From: Acidithiobacillus sp. AMEEHan
GTDB lineage: Bacteria; Pseudomonadota; Gammaproteobacteria; Acidithiobacillales; Acidithiobacillaceae
Direction: 5' to 3'
DNA length: 64,000 bases
Assembly (NCBI RefSeq): GCF_030996345.1
Contig: NZ_CP118747.1
Coordinates: forward strand, 1,238,001 to 1,302,000
Shown here: piece after piece, positions 26,226 through 33,710 of the stretch
How the letters are laid out: every line of letters starts with the position of its first letter
How positions within the stretch are numbered: the first letter of the stretch is position 1
The notes under the pieces: model-generated
Database searches by the model: none
What the model was told of the DNA's origin: nothing
Seen by the model: only the letters and a program-made list of their open reading frames with translations
Translations under genes and position numbers: made by a program

Positions 26226-27320
26226 ATGCTCGGAGTACTACGGATGAAACGGCGCGCAAAGTCGGTTGCACTAATCATGATGATCTTCTCTGTGTTCGCG
26301 ACCTCCACTGAGGCCTTGGCGCAGGATAACAGCCAGCAAGGCAATCTCAAGGCCCCCCCGGAGTCGGCGAGCAAGAAGGCGATTTTGCAGCAGAACACCG
26401 ATTTCTTTTACGACCACATCACCCTGCAATCGAGTATGTCCTATGCGTACTCCGATCAGAACACGATCAATTTGAATGGGTTTCTTGCCCTCGGTGCCAT
26501 TTTTCTTGGCAACATCAACGTGAGCAAGGTCAAGTCGAGTATTTATACCTTCACGGAATCCGCCTATCTTCCCTTGGGGCGACGATTGCAGCTGGTTCTC
26601 AATGTGCCGATGGTCTATCGGCAAAGCACTTACGAGATTGGTGGCGCGGGGTATGCCAGCAATCAGTACAGTGAAGCGACGGTGACCTCTGGTGGGCCGC
26701 GCTTGGGAGATATCAGCTTTGGTGCTTATTACCAATTGGTACAGGAATCCAAGACCTGGCCGACCCTGACTGCCAGCCTCCTACTAACCGCGCCTACGGG
26801 TATAAACCCTTACGGGATCAAGTTATATCAACCAGACCCCAATAATACCAATCTGGAAGTGCCGACCAAGCTGCCGACCGGCAATGGCGTCTGGACCATT
26901 ACGCCAGGCATCTCTTTCGTGTCTACCTCGGATCCTGCCATCTTCTTCGGTAGTGCCAATTATTACTACAACTTGCAGCGCAGTTTTTCGGATATCAGTA
27001 CGACTGCGGATGTGGTGCAGCCCGGCCAGGTGCGCCTGGGTAATGCCTTTCAGTTCAGTCTGGGCGTCGCTTATGCCCTCAATGACCGTTTGAGTGTGAG
27101 TACCTCGTTTGCCGACCGGCTGCAGCAGCAGACCAGCGTACGTAGTCTCGGCAGCGCCTGGACCCCCGTCGTTGGCAGTGGTGCCAATGTCGGTGTCGCA
27201 AACCTTGGATTGACCTATGCGTTTACTCCGACCAGTTCCTTGATCATGAACCTCGGGATCGGCCTGACGTCCAGCGCACCGAACTTTCAGCTGACGGCGA
27301 CCATTCCATATAATCTATAA
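26226..27320 (+). CDS. fapF: FapF-like outer-membrane porin of functional-amyloid secretion
   Basis: A 364-residue (358 from ATG 26244) outer-membrane protein. It has a signal peptide ending STEALAQ, a short polar Gln/Lys-rich segment (about residues 36-58), then repeated amphipathic beta strands to a C-terminal strand ending IPYNL. FapF forms the trimeric barrel that exports Fap amyloid subunits. The N-terminal coiled-coil/plug segment is shorter than in Pseudomonas FapF. The assignment rests on the barrel, the adjacent fapA-E-like genes and a second, decayed copy at the far end of the same locus. Here the gene comes first and about 1.1 kb away, whereas in Pseudomonas fapF is last. A Shine-Dalgarno (aggaaag) supports ATG 26226. 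Confidence 0.7.
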   Translation: MLGVLRMKRRAKSVALIMMIFSVFATSTEALAQDNSQQGNLKAPPESASKKAILQQNTDFFYDHITLQSSMSYAYSDQNTINLNGFLALGAIFLGNINVSKVKSSIYTFTESAYLPLGRRLQLVLNVPMVYRQSTYEIGGAGYASNQYSEATVTSGGPRLGDISFGAYYQLVQESKTWPTLTASLLLTAPTGINPYGIKLYQPDPNNTNLEVPTKLPTGNGVWTITPGISFVSTSDPAIFFGSANYYYNLQRSFSDISTTADVVQPGQVRLGNAFQFSLGVAYALNDRLSVSTSFADRLQQQTSVRSLGSAWTPVVGSGANVGVANLGLTYAFTPTSSLIMNLGIGLTSSAPNFQLTATIPYNL

Positions 27321-27322
27321 CG

Positions 27323-27367
27323 GCAGACGATGCTTGGGTGCTTTGTATGTGCGCCCCCTCCGTCTGC
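27323..27367 (+). terminator. Nested stem-loop after fapF
   Basis: An outer stem GCAGACG/CGTCTGC encloses an inner stem GGGTGC/GCGCCC (one G-U pair) with a 9-base loop. It starts 3 bases after the fapF stop. There is no U-tract, so termination may be weak or the hairpin may protect the mRNA 3' end. Confidence 0.45.
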
Positions 27368-28149
27368 TCGGCACAGTGATCTTCTCGCTACCGGGGTAAT
27401 CGCGACGGTATCTGAGGCCTTACTATACGAACTACATGATGCTGTATGGGGGCGGCGCGCAGAGCATGCATGACTGTCCGGTGGATAACCACATCGCGGG
27501 GGTGATTGACAAGTCTTTTCGGAACAGCAACTTCTTTCAATGCTGCACCTGACGACCTTGGGAACGCGGAAGCATTCCGCGCTGACGCCAGAGCGCACAT
27601 AACACGCAAATCGCATTATCTGGACGAAAGGCTCCCCGGAGCAGTCCGTAACTCATGAGCTGCTGGAGCCACCGGCAATCCAGTACGTCGGATTTTCGAC
27701 CAAAAACGTTCTTGACCTGCTGCGCGATTCCAGCAGATCAAGGAGCGATATCCAGTACACGCCGGTAGATTCCATCGCTACCGTGTCCACACCGCAGGAC
27801 TTGAGCCAATCGGCCAAGGCCTCAAGATCCTCCGTGAAACCGGCAAATTCCCTTACCGGTTTCGCGATTCGCAGGGGCCGCGACATAGTGCGAGGCGCAG
27901 CCAATGTCGATGACGTCACCCAGGACCGCGCTTATATGCGGGCATAATGCTCCATTGACACATCGGTCTTCCGCAGCGCCCCGCACCTACTTTGCCATAA
28001 TCGGAGACGCAGCGTGTTTCATCGGCGCGATTCGTGGCACCCAGGGCCGATTACTACGCTTATATATGGCGATTGTGACACCAGTAAATTGATTTCATTG
28101 GAATAAAACGGTCCAGGCTGTGCATGATAGAGGCGCCGATTCAGGCTTG
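27368..28149. other. Gene-poor region between fapF and fapA, with IS110 debris
   Basis: Apart from the IS110 remnant at 27610-27900, only short frames are seen. One plus-strand frame (27400-27550) ends with MMLYGGGAQSMHDCPVDN and further residues to a stop, without a Shine-Dalgarno; it may be the tail of a lost gene. From 27920 to 28149 I see nothing coding. The region becomes AT-rich towards the fap promoter. Confidence 0.4.
27610..27900 (-). pseudogene. IS110-family transposase fragment, frameshifted
   Basis: On the minus strand one frame gives FTEDLEALADWLKSCGVDTV and AMESTGVYWISLL, typical of the N-terminal DEDD domain of IS110 transposases. After a frameshift another frame continues with QVKNVFGRKSDVLDCRWLQ and SYGLLRGAFRPDNA. 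Start, C-terminal Ser domain and ends are missing. It is an old, inactive remnant that marks past rearrangement between fapF and the rest of the fap locus. Confidence 0.85.
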
Positions 28150-28167
28150 TGTAACTTCATTGTTACA
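28150..28167. promoter_or_regulatory. Putative activator enhancer, palindrome TGTAAC-N6-GTTACA
   Basis: A perfect 6-6-6 palindrome, TGTAAC-TTCATT-GTTACA, with G before and TC after, as at 4439-4456. It lies about 180 bases upstream of the sigma-54 promoter at 28336, within the normal range for enhancer-binding proteins. Confidence 0.65.
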
Positions 28168-28335
28168 TCTGAGAAATCCCTTGTAAGCACTGAGGATATC
28201 AGCTGCTTGCCGATCACGTCCTGCCGAAGCAAGGAAAACTGTGTATATGGAGGTTTACAAACACCCGCCACTGACTGCAATGTGGTTTTTTCTTAACCCT
28301 ATGTTTACACGTAGATAATAATCATACGGCGCCTT

Positions 28336-28351
28336 TGGCACGGCCATTGCT
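28336..28351 (+). promoter_or_regulatory. Sigma-54 (-24/-12) promoter of the fap operon
   Basis: TGGCACG-GCCA-TTGCT matches the consensus TGGCACG-N4-TTGCW at every specified position. The predicted start is near 28362, leaving a leader of about 30 nt before the ATG at 28393. Confidence 0.85.
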
Positions 28352-28392
28352 ATGGAGAGCCCAGGCAATGAAAGCTCGTTGAGGTGGGTGCC

Positions 28393-28731
28393 ATGCAGCA
28401 ACGTCTAATCTTCCGAAGAGAGTTAGCAGGAATGCTCCGCGGCATCTGCTTTGCCCTGATGCTGGCATCTGGGTCTTGTATGGCAGCAAATGTCTCCGCC
28501 CCTGAGTCAACCATTCCCGGTTGGGGTAGCACCATTCCCGGAGCGGTTGTTCCCAACAAGGTTCTCGAAACCGTCCAAGGAAAAGGAGAGGCAGTCAGTC
28601 TCCCCAGTGTTGGTCGTTCGAATGGTGTCGTCCTCTGGGACGAACTGCCCACCAGGAAAGGTGCTGGATCGGAAAACCTACAGATGGGTGCACTGAATGT
28701 GCAGACCAACAGTATGCTGAGCAATCGCTGA
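28393..28731 (+). CDS. Small secreted protein, first gene of fap operon (FapA-like by position)
   Basis: A 112-residue protein with a signal peptide (GICFALMLASGSCMAAN). The mature part is short and rich in Gly, Ser, Val and Pro (PESTIPGWGSTIPGAVVP) and ends NLQMGALNVQTNSMLSNR. I do not recognise a domain. In Pseudomonas the first fap gene encodes FapA, a small periplasmic chaperone, so the position directly after the sigma-54 promoter and 13 bases before the FapB-like gene suggests the same role. The ATG at 28393 has GAGG 8 bases upstream and is preferred to a GTG at 28384. Confidence 0.6.
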   Translation: MQQRLIFRRELAGMLRGICFALMLASGSCMAANVSAPESTIPGWGSTIPGAVVPNKVLETVQGKGEAVSLPSVGRSNGVVLWDELPTRKGAGSENLQMGALNVQTNSMLSNR

Positions 28732-28744
28732 GGAAGAAACCGTC

Positions 28745-29374
28745 ATGACCCGCCACCTCCCAATCATCCCCGTGTTGCTCTCCGGAGCGATCGCGATCTA
28801 TGCCCAGGAAGCCTCGGCGCTGCCGCTGCCGAACACCGCACAAAGCGTCATCTCGGACAATGCCATGAGCAACGTTCTCGGTTCCACCATGACCAATCAG
28901 GCGGCTGGCAACAACAATCTGCAAGCCAACGTAGCCAACATCATCATGAGCCCTAATGGTCAGGGGGCGGGCACGATCAACGGTAAGGTCGTGCAGCAAT
29001 CGGTCCAAAGCAACAGTGACGTCTACAGCGCTCAGCAGACCCACATTTCTGGAAACGCCTTTGCCAACAGCGTCGGAATTCTTGGCATTAATCAGGCGGC
29101 AGGCTCTGGGAATGCTGAGAGTAACCAGACGAGCATCGTTATGGGTGCGTTAAAGCCCGTGAGCAACCAGGCGCTATCGCAGACCTTGACTGGACCGAGC
29201 AAGCAGGCAGGGACGCAGGCTGCCAGCGTCGGGGGCGGAATTCAGAAGGTAGAAGTTGCCGCCAGCGCCTTTAGGGGCGCCGGAGGCATCGCTCAAGTCA
29301 ACCAAGTTTCTGGCTCAGGCAATGCCTCGGCCAACAGTTTCGCTCTCGGGGTGGCTCCCGGAGTGATGCAGTAA
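28745..29374 (+). CDS. fapB: FapB-like minor amyloid (nucleator) subunit
   Basis: A 209-residue secreted protein with signal peptide (VLLSGAIAIYAQEASA) and three Fap-type motifs: MTNQAAGNNNLQANVANI, ILGINQAAGSGNAESNQTSI and IAQVNQVSGSGNASANSFAL. Spacers are Gln/Ser/Ala-rich. The motif NQAAG-x-x-N-x-x-x-N is the beta-solenoid amyloid repeat of FapB and FapC. It is smaller and less regular than the following gene, which fits a nucleator. Shine-Dalgarno GAGGAAG. No Cys pair is seen at the C-terminus. Confidence 0.75.
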   Translation: MTRHLPIIPVLLSGAIAIYAQEASALPLPNTAQSVISDNAMSNVLGSTMTNQAAGNNNLQANVANIIMSPNGQGAGTINGKVVQQSVQSNSDVYSAQQTHISGNAFANSVGILGINQAAGSGNAESNQTSIVMGALKPVSNQALSQTLTGPSKQAGTQAASVGGGIQKVEVAASAFRGAGGIAQVNQVSGSGNASANSFALGVAPGVMQ

Positions 29375-29433
29375 TGTAGTAAGCCGTGAAGTAGTCAACT
29401 CGTTTCGTTTTTCCTTCACCATAGGAGTATACC

Positions 29434-30777
29434 ATGAACACGATCCGTAAGCTAAGCCCCATCGCCATCGCCGTTGCCGCCCTTGTGGCCGCTCCGCTGG
29501 CCTTCGCCGGTGCCGGTGTCAGCAACAGCCAGACCAGCGCCATGAATGAACAAGGCTCCATGTTCAACGCCACGGGCAACGCCGTACTCGGTGGTAACGC
29601 CGCCGCCAACGCCTCCGGCAACATCGGCATCAACGTCGCCACGGGTTCGCAGAACCAGCAGGCCAATGCCGGCGCTCTGGCTTCCAACACCAACATCGAC
29701 GACGCTGCTGATTCCAACGCCAGCGTGAATGCCGGCCAGCTGGAGTTGATGGATTACGCCTGGCAGGTGATGAACGGCGCCAATGCCGTGGACTTCATCG
29801 GCAACGCTTTGCAAGGCGCTTCGGGTAACATTGGCGTGAACTTGGCCTCTGGCATTTTCAACCAGCAGGGCAACAACATGGCCGCTTCCAGCGCGGAGTA
29901 TTCGGACCACGCCAATGCCAGCATCGACGCCAGCCAGGTCAGCGCCATCAATTCGACCTACAGCAACCGCAATTATGGGCATGAAGTTGGTGCCAGCAAT
30001 GAGACGGGTCTGTATGGCAACGTCCTGCAGAATGCTTCTGGCAACATCGGCGTCAACGAGGCGGCCGGTATCGGCAACCAGCAGAGCAACAGCCTGGCTT
30101 TGGCCACTGCTGCCAACACTGACCACGAAGGCTATCCCATTGGTGCCACCGCCACCGTCAGTGCGTTCCAGGGCATGGGCGCCAATCAAACCATGCAGGG
30201 CAATCCCTACGCGTACTACTGGCAGTGGTCCTACGTCAACAACACCGCTGGCCTTGGTAGCAACGCGCTGGAAGGCGCATCCGGCAATATTGGCGCCAAC
30301 ATGGCCTCTGGCAACAGCAACCAGCAGAGCAACAACACCGCTCTGAGCGCGACCAGCAACAGCTACAATCACCAGTCCTCAACGGATTATGCGGATGCCT
30401 CTGCGGGTGCCACGCAAATGTCGCTATACAACACCACCTCGGACACCGGGGTCCAGGATAGCGCCACCGTCGACGGCAATGCCGCTGCGAATGCCTCTGG
30501 CAACATCGCCATCAACGTCGCTGCCGGTGCGCAGAACCAGCAGGAGAATGGTCTGGCCATGGCTTCTATCGCCTCAGCCAAAGCCATGGGCAACGCCTCG
30601 GCGCCGGTGGAGCAGGTCGCCTACTACAACGGTGGCACGACCTCGGGTTCGATGTACAACAGCAACGTCAGTGGCAATGCTCTTGCGGGCGCCTCGGGCA
30701 ACCTCGGTCTGAACGTGGCTACTGGCAACGGCAACCAGCAGGTCAACACCCTGGCTATCGCCAGCGTGACCCACTAA
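29434..30777 (+). CDS. fapC: FapC-like major functional-amyloid subunit
   Basis: A 447-residue secreted protein with signal peptide (residues 1-26) and six near-identical 31-residue repeats beginning at about residues 54, 123, 195, 276, 348 and 414, each with the core ASGNIGVNxAxGxxNQQxN. Linkers of about 35-50 residues between them are rich in Asn, Ser, Tyr and Ala. This is the Fap amyloid pattern; Pseudomonas FapC usually has three repeats, so six is a long form. There is almost no Cys, and acidic residues sit in the linkers. A strong Shine-Dalgarno (aggag) precedes it and a hairpin follows the stop. It is likely the main fibre protein of the biofilm matrix. Confidence 0.85.
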   Translation: MNTIRKLSPIAIAVAALVAAPLAFAGAGVSNSQTSAMNEQGSMFNATGNAVLGGNAAANASGNIGINVATGSQNQQANAGALASNTNIDDAADSNASVNAGQLELMDYAWQVMNGANAVDFIGNALQGASGNIGVNLASGIFNQQGNNMAASSAEYSDHANASIDASQVSAINSTYSNRNYGHEVGASNETGLYGNVLQNASGNIGVNEAAGIGNQQSNSLALATAANTDHEGYPIGATATVSAFQGMGANQTMQGNPYAYYWQWSYVNNTAGLGSNALEGASGNIGANMASGNSNQQSNNTALSATSNSYNHQSSTDYADASAGATQMSLYNTTSDTGVQDSATVDGNAAANASGNIAINVAAGAQNQQENGLAMASIASAKAMGNASAPVEQVAYYNGGTTSGSMYNSNVSGNALAGASGNLGLNVATGNGNQQVNTLAIASVTH

Positions 30778-30789
30778 TCTGCTTGGTTT

Positions 30790-30817
30790 CTGCCACCCCT
30801 ATGGGGGTGGCAGTTTT
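30790..30817 (+). terminator. Intra-operon hairpin between fapC and fapD
   Basis: CTGCCACCCC (30790-30799) pairs perfectly with GGGGTGGCAG (30804-30813) around a 4-base loop, followed by TTTT. It starts 12 bases after the fapC stop codon and looks like a strong partial terminator or 3'-end protector. Confidence 0.85.
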
Positions 30818-31197
30818 CCAGTAGTTACAGGCACTGCCGGAGACTGCCATGTGTCATTTCATTTCTTTTTATCGTAAAAATTTTATCTCCGGAATGTTCG
30901 GCATTGGTCTTCTGGCCCTTGCTCCTCTTTCTCAGGCGGCAGCTTTCGGCAACATCATTCCCGGAGCGGGCGTCATTCATGTTCCCGTGCGCAGCATGGT
31001 AGACATGCATTTTATCCATGTGATTCGCCAACACACCGATTTTTCCTGTGGCGCGGCTTCTCTCGCCACCATCCTCAAATATGCTTTTGGTCAGGACGTA
31101 ACCGAAGAATCGGTCATGAAAGGCTTGTTCACGGTAAGTAATCCCGCCGTGGTAAGAAAAGTCGGATTTTCACTTTTGGACATCAAAAACTATGTAG

Positions 31198-31205
31198 AAA
31201 AAATT
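31198..31205. repeat. Left target-site duplication of ISL3 copy 2
   Basis: AAAAAATT, directly before the IS end GGCTCCTCG; repeated at 32510-32517. Confidence 0.93.
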
Positions 31206-32509
31206 GGCTCCTCGACACATTGAGTGGGTAAGGCGGTATGATTGCTTTATGGGAAGGGCAGCGAGCTGAGGATAAGGATGGACCAAGGTAATCAACTGTT
31301 CACTCTGGCGTTGGGGTTGGTTCCGCCGTGGATGGTGGACGATGTGCGGTTCACGGTGGAGGAAAAGCGCCTGGACCTGCATGTGAACTTCCCAAGGGGT
31401 AGTCAGTTTCCCTGTCCGGTCTGCGGCCAGGACTGCCCGGTCTATGACACCCAGGAGAAGGTCTGGCGTCACCTCGACTTCTTCCAGCATGCGGCTTATC
31501 TCCATGCCCGCGTACCACGGGTCCATTGCCCGGAACACGGCGTGCATTTGGTATCCGTCCCTTGGGCGCGGGAAGGCTCGGGATTCACGCTGCTCTTTGA
31601 GGCTCTAGTCATGGCCATGGTCCGGGAGATGCCCGTGTTGACGGTCTCCCGCCTAGTGCGGGAGACGGACCAGCGACTCTGGCGGGTGCTCGATCATTAC
31701 GTCGCCAAGGCCCGCGAGGCCGCGGACATGTCAGAGGTCCATTCCGTCGGTATCGATGAGACGAGCAGCCGGCGCGGCCATGATTACATCACCCTGTTTG
31801 TGGACCTCGTGGCGAAGCGCCTGCTGTTTGCCACACCCGGCAAGGATGCCGAGACTTTTGCGCAGTTCGCCGAAGATCTGCAGGCCCATGGCGGCAGCGC
31901 CGAGGCCATTACGGAGGTCAGCATGGACCTCTCGCCAGCCTTCCAAAAAGGGGCCGCAGAACACCTGCCCAACGCCCAGGTCACCTTCGATCGCTTTCAC
32001 CTCATGAAGCTCGTCAATGAGGCCGTAGATGCCGTACGCAAGGGGGAAGCCCTCTCCCAACCAGACCTGAAAAAGAGCCGCTGGCTTTGGCTCAAGAACC
32101 CGGGAAAGCTCTCCGCCAAGCAAAGCGCCAGGCTCCGGGAGATCCTCAAGAACCAGAACCTCAAGACAGCACAGGCTTATCAGCTTCGCCTGACCTTCCA
32201 AGAAATCTTCACCGTCCAGAATCGCCACCAGGGCGCCACCCTGCTCAAGGCCTGGGTGGAAAACGTCAAGGACAGCGGATTACCGCCAATGGTCAAGGTC
32301 GCCTACACCGTCATGAATCACTGGGATGGTGTGCTCCGCTGGTTCGAGAGCCAGATCACCAACGGGATTCTGGAAGGCTTCAATAGCCTCCTCCAGTCCG
32401 CCAAGGCAAAAGCCCGTGGCTACCGTACCCACAAGAACTTTATCAACATGGCCTACCTGATCCTCGGTAAACTGGATCTCAGGCTACCCACATGAAACAT
32501 CGAAGAACC
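31206..32509 (+). mobile_element. ISL3-family insertion sequence, copy 2
   Basis: 1304 bp, the same length, ends and deduced transposase as the element at 4997-6300, but in the opposite orientation. Terminal repeats are GGCTCCTCGACACAT and (complement) GGTTCTTCGATGTTT, and the duplication AAAAAATT flanks it. It interrupts the fapD-like gene. Confidence 0.95.
31242..32495 (+). CDS. ISL3-family transposase (copy 2)
   Basis: 417 residues, the same protein sequence as the copy at 5011-6264, with the same zinc-binding N-terminus and DDE residues. It reads in the direction of the fap operon, so IS-driven transcription could reach fapE and the polysaccharide genes. The start is a TTG at 31242, with ATG at 31278 as an alternative. 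Confidence 0.95.
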   Translation: MLYGKGSELRIRMDQGNQLFTLALGLVPPWMVDDVRFTVEEKRLDLHVNFPRGSQFPCPVCGQDCPVYDTQEKVWRHLDFFQHAAYLHARVPRVHCPEHGVHLVSVPWAREGSGFTLLFEALVMAMVREMPVLTVSRLVRETDQRLWRVLDHYVAKAREAADMSEVHSVGIDETSSRRGHDYITLFVDLVAKRLLFATPGKDAETFAQFAEDLQAHGGSAEAITEVSMDLSPAFQKGAAEHLPNAQVTFDRFHLMKLVNEAVDAVRKGEALSQPDLKKSRWLWLKNPGKLSAKQSARLREILKNQNLKTAQAYQLRLTFQEIFTVQNRHQGATLLKAWVENVKDSGLPPMVKVAYTVMNHWDGVLRWFESQITNGILEGFNSLLQSAKAKARGYRTHKNFINMAYLILGKLDLRLPT

Positions 32510-32517
32510 AAAAAATT
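32510..32517. repeat. Right target-site duplication of ISL3 copy 2
   Basis: AAAAAATT, abutting the IS end CGAAGAACC. Confidence 0.93.
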
Positions 32518-32886
32518 GGTCTCAAGGGTCAGGGTTATGAGGTCAAACCTTCCCAGCTGGAGGCTATCCACATTCCTGTGATCGTCCTTTTGGACTTGGG
32601 CGGTTACAAGCATTTCGTCGTCTTGGAAAAAACTACGGAGAACAAGGTATATCTGGCTGATCCAGCTCTGGGTAATCGGATCATGGAAAAAAACGTCTTT
32701 TTGAAAGACTGGAATGGAATTGTTTTTGCTGTATTCGGCAATGGGTTTGACCCCCACTCTGTTTTGCTAACACCTCCGAAACCTCCGAGTGCGCTGCGCT
32801 TGCTCCACGGCGAACTGCCAAACGTACCTTTGCAGCCAGCACATTTTGGCTATGATTTCGTTAAATATTTTTGAGGAGCATAAATC

Positions 32887-33636
32887 ATGTACACCAGAAA
32901 ATCTTTCATCTCTCTCGGAACTTCGTTGCTGGTCGGCTGCGCAACAACAGGCGCCATGGCTGGTCCTTTACCTTTTCAGGCCCCCGTTGTTGCCGATTCC
33001 ATGTTGGCAAAAATGATTGGCAAAGGGGTTATTGGTGGTAAGATAGTATACTTTGGTGTGCAGATGCAGACCAATTGGACAAACTCTGCCTCGAAAACCC
33101 CTATGCAAGGCAATCTAAACATTGCCTTCAACAGCAACAACCAGGTTTTTGTTCCGACTATCACTTATTCCGTCACCAATCCCAGACTCCCCAAGGTGGC
33201 ACCTGATCCCAATACGGACGTAAATGGCGCGGGTTTAAGCAATATCCACGGGGTCACGCAGGCGATACAGGTTGGGGGTCAGGAAAATGCAATCCAGAAC
33301 CGCATGACCTTGAACGTGGTAAAAGGTAGACCGGACGATCTGCAAGGATCCGCTGGAAGCACTCTTGGCCAAGGAACGACCCAGGTTGGAGATGTCACGC
33401 TTACGGTACAATCTGGACAGCTGTCCATGCTGATCAACAACGGTGCCAACACCGTTCAGCAAGGTATTGGTAGCAACGGCGCCTATCAACTGGCGCAGAT
33501 CGCGAGCAACGCTAACCAGATCGAGAACACCATGCACATGACGCTCGGTGTGAACCCTAGCAATAGCGCCGGCGCGCCGCAACTGCAGCAATTGCAATCC
33601 ATGCTAAAAGCGAATTTTCCGACTAATCTTCCCTGA
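32887..33636 (+). CDS. fapE: FapE-like secreted protein of the amyloid locus
   Basis: A 249-residue secreted protein. The signal peptide has a lipobox-like LLVGC but also an Ala-rich AMAG cleavage site, so a lipoprotein is possible. An N-terminal part contains IVYFGVQMQTNWTN, followed by Gln/Asn/Gly-rich segments such as NNGANTVQQGIGSNGAYQ and IASNANQIENTMHMTLGV, which loosely echo the Fap repeat. FapE in Pseudomonas is a minor fibre component found extracellularly with FapC. The call is from position after fapD and from composition. Good Shine-Dalgarno (tgaggagc); 12 bases after the fapD stop. Confidence 0.6.
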   Translation: MYTRKSFISLGTSLLVGCATTGAMAGPLPFQAPVVADSMLAKMIGKGVIGGKIVYFGVQMQTNWTNSASKTPMQGNLNIAFNSNNQVFVPTITYSVTNPRLPKVAPDPNTDVNGAGLSNIHGVTQAIQVGGQENAIQNRMTLNVVKGRPDDLQGSAGSTLGQGTTQVGDVTLTVQSGQLSMLINNGANTVQQGIGSNGAYQLAQIASNANQIENTMHMTLGVNPSNSAGAPQLQQLQSMLKANFPTNLP

Positions 33637-33710
33637 GGCCTGACCTGCATGGAAGCCGGGTCAGCAGGTATTGCTTGAGATGACTCGGGCTCTTTGGAAA
33701 GGATAGAAAA

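Larger units (their letters stand above)
30849..32874 (+). pseudogene. fapD: FapD-like C39 cysteine peptidase, split by ISL3 element
   Basis: Joining 30849-31205 with 32518-32874 (one 8-bp duplication removed) restores 714 bases and 237 residues. The product has a signal peptide (GMFGIGLLALAPLSQAAA), then the C39 catalytic Cys in DFSCGAASLATILKYAFG, His in GGYKHFVVL and Asp in YLADPALG. FapD is the C39-type protease of Fap secretion. The IS sits between the Cys half and the His/Asp half, so no active enzyme can be made. The truncated frame ends in the IS (KKIGSSTH after the junction is non-native). fapE and the polysaccharide genes downstream may suffer polarity. Confidence 0.88.

Noticed and set aside
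29452-30372. A 306-codon minus-strand frame rich in Val/Ala/Gly inside fapC
   Set aside because: Complement of the regular amyloid repeats; its apparent repeats come from them.
29434-30777. The regular repeats considered as a CRISPR-like or DNA satellite array
   Set aside because: Repeats are 31 codons long, diverged at third positions and kept in frame. They are protein repeats, not a DNA array. No CRISPR array is seen in the window.
33637-33670. Short inverted repeat CTGACC/GGTCAG after fapE
   Set aside because: Six base pairs, a long loop and no U-tract; too weak to call a terminator.
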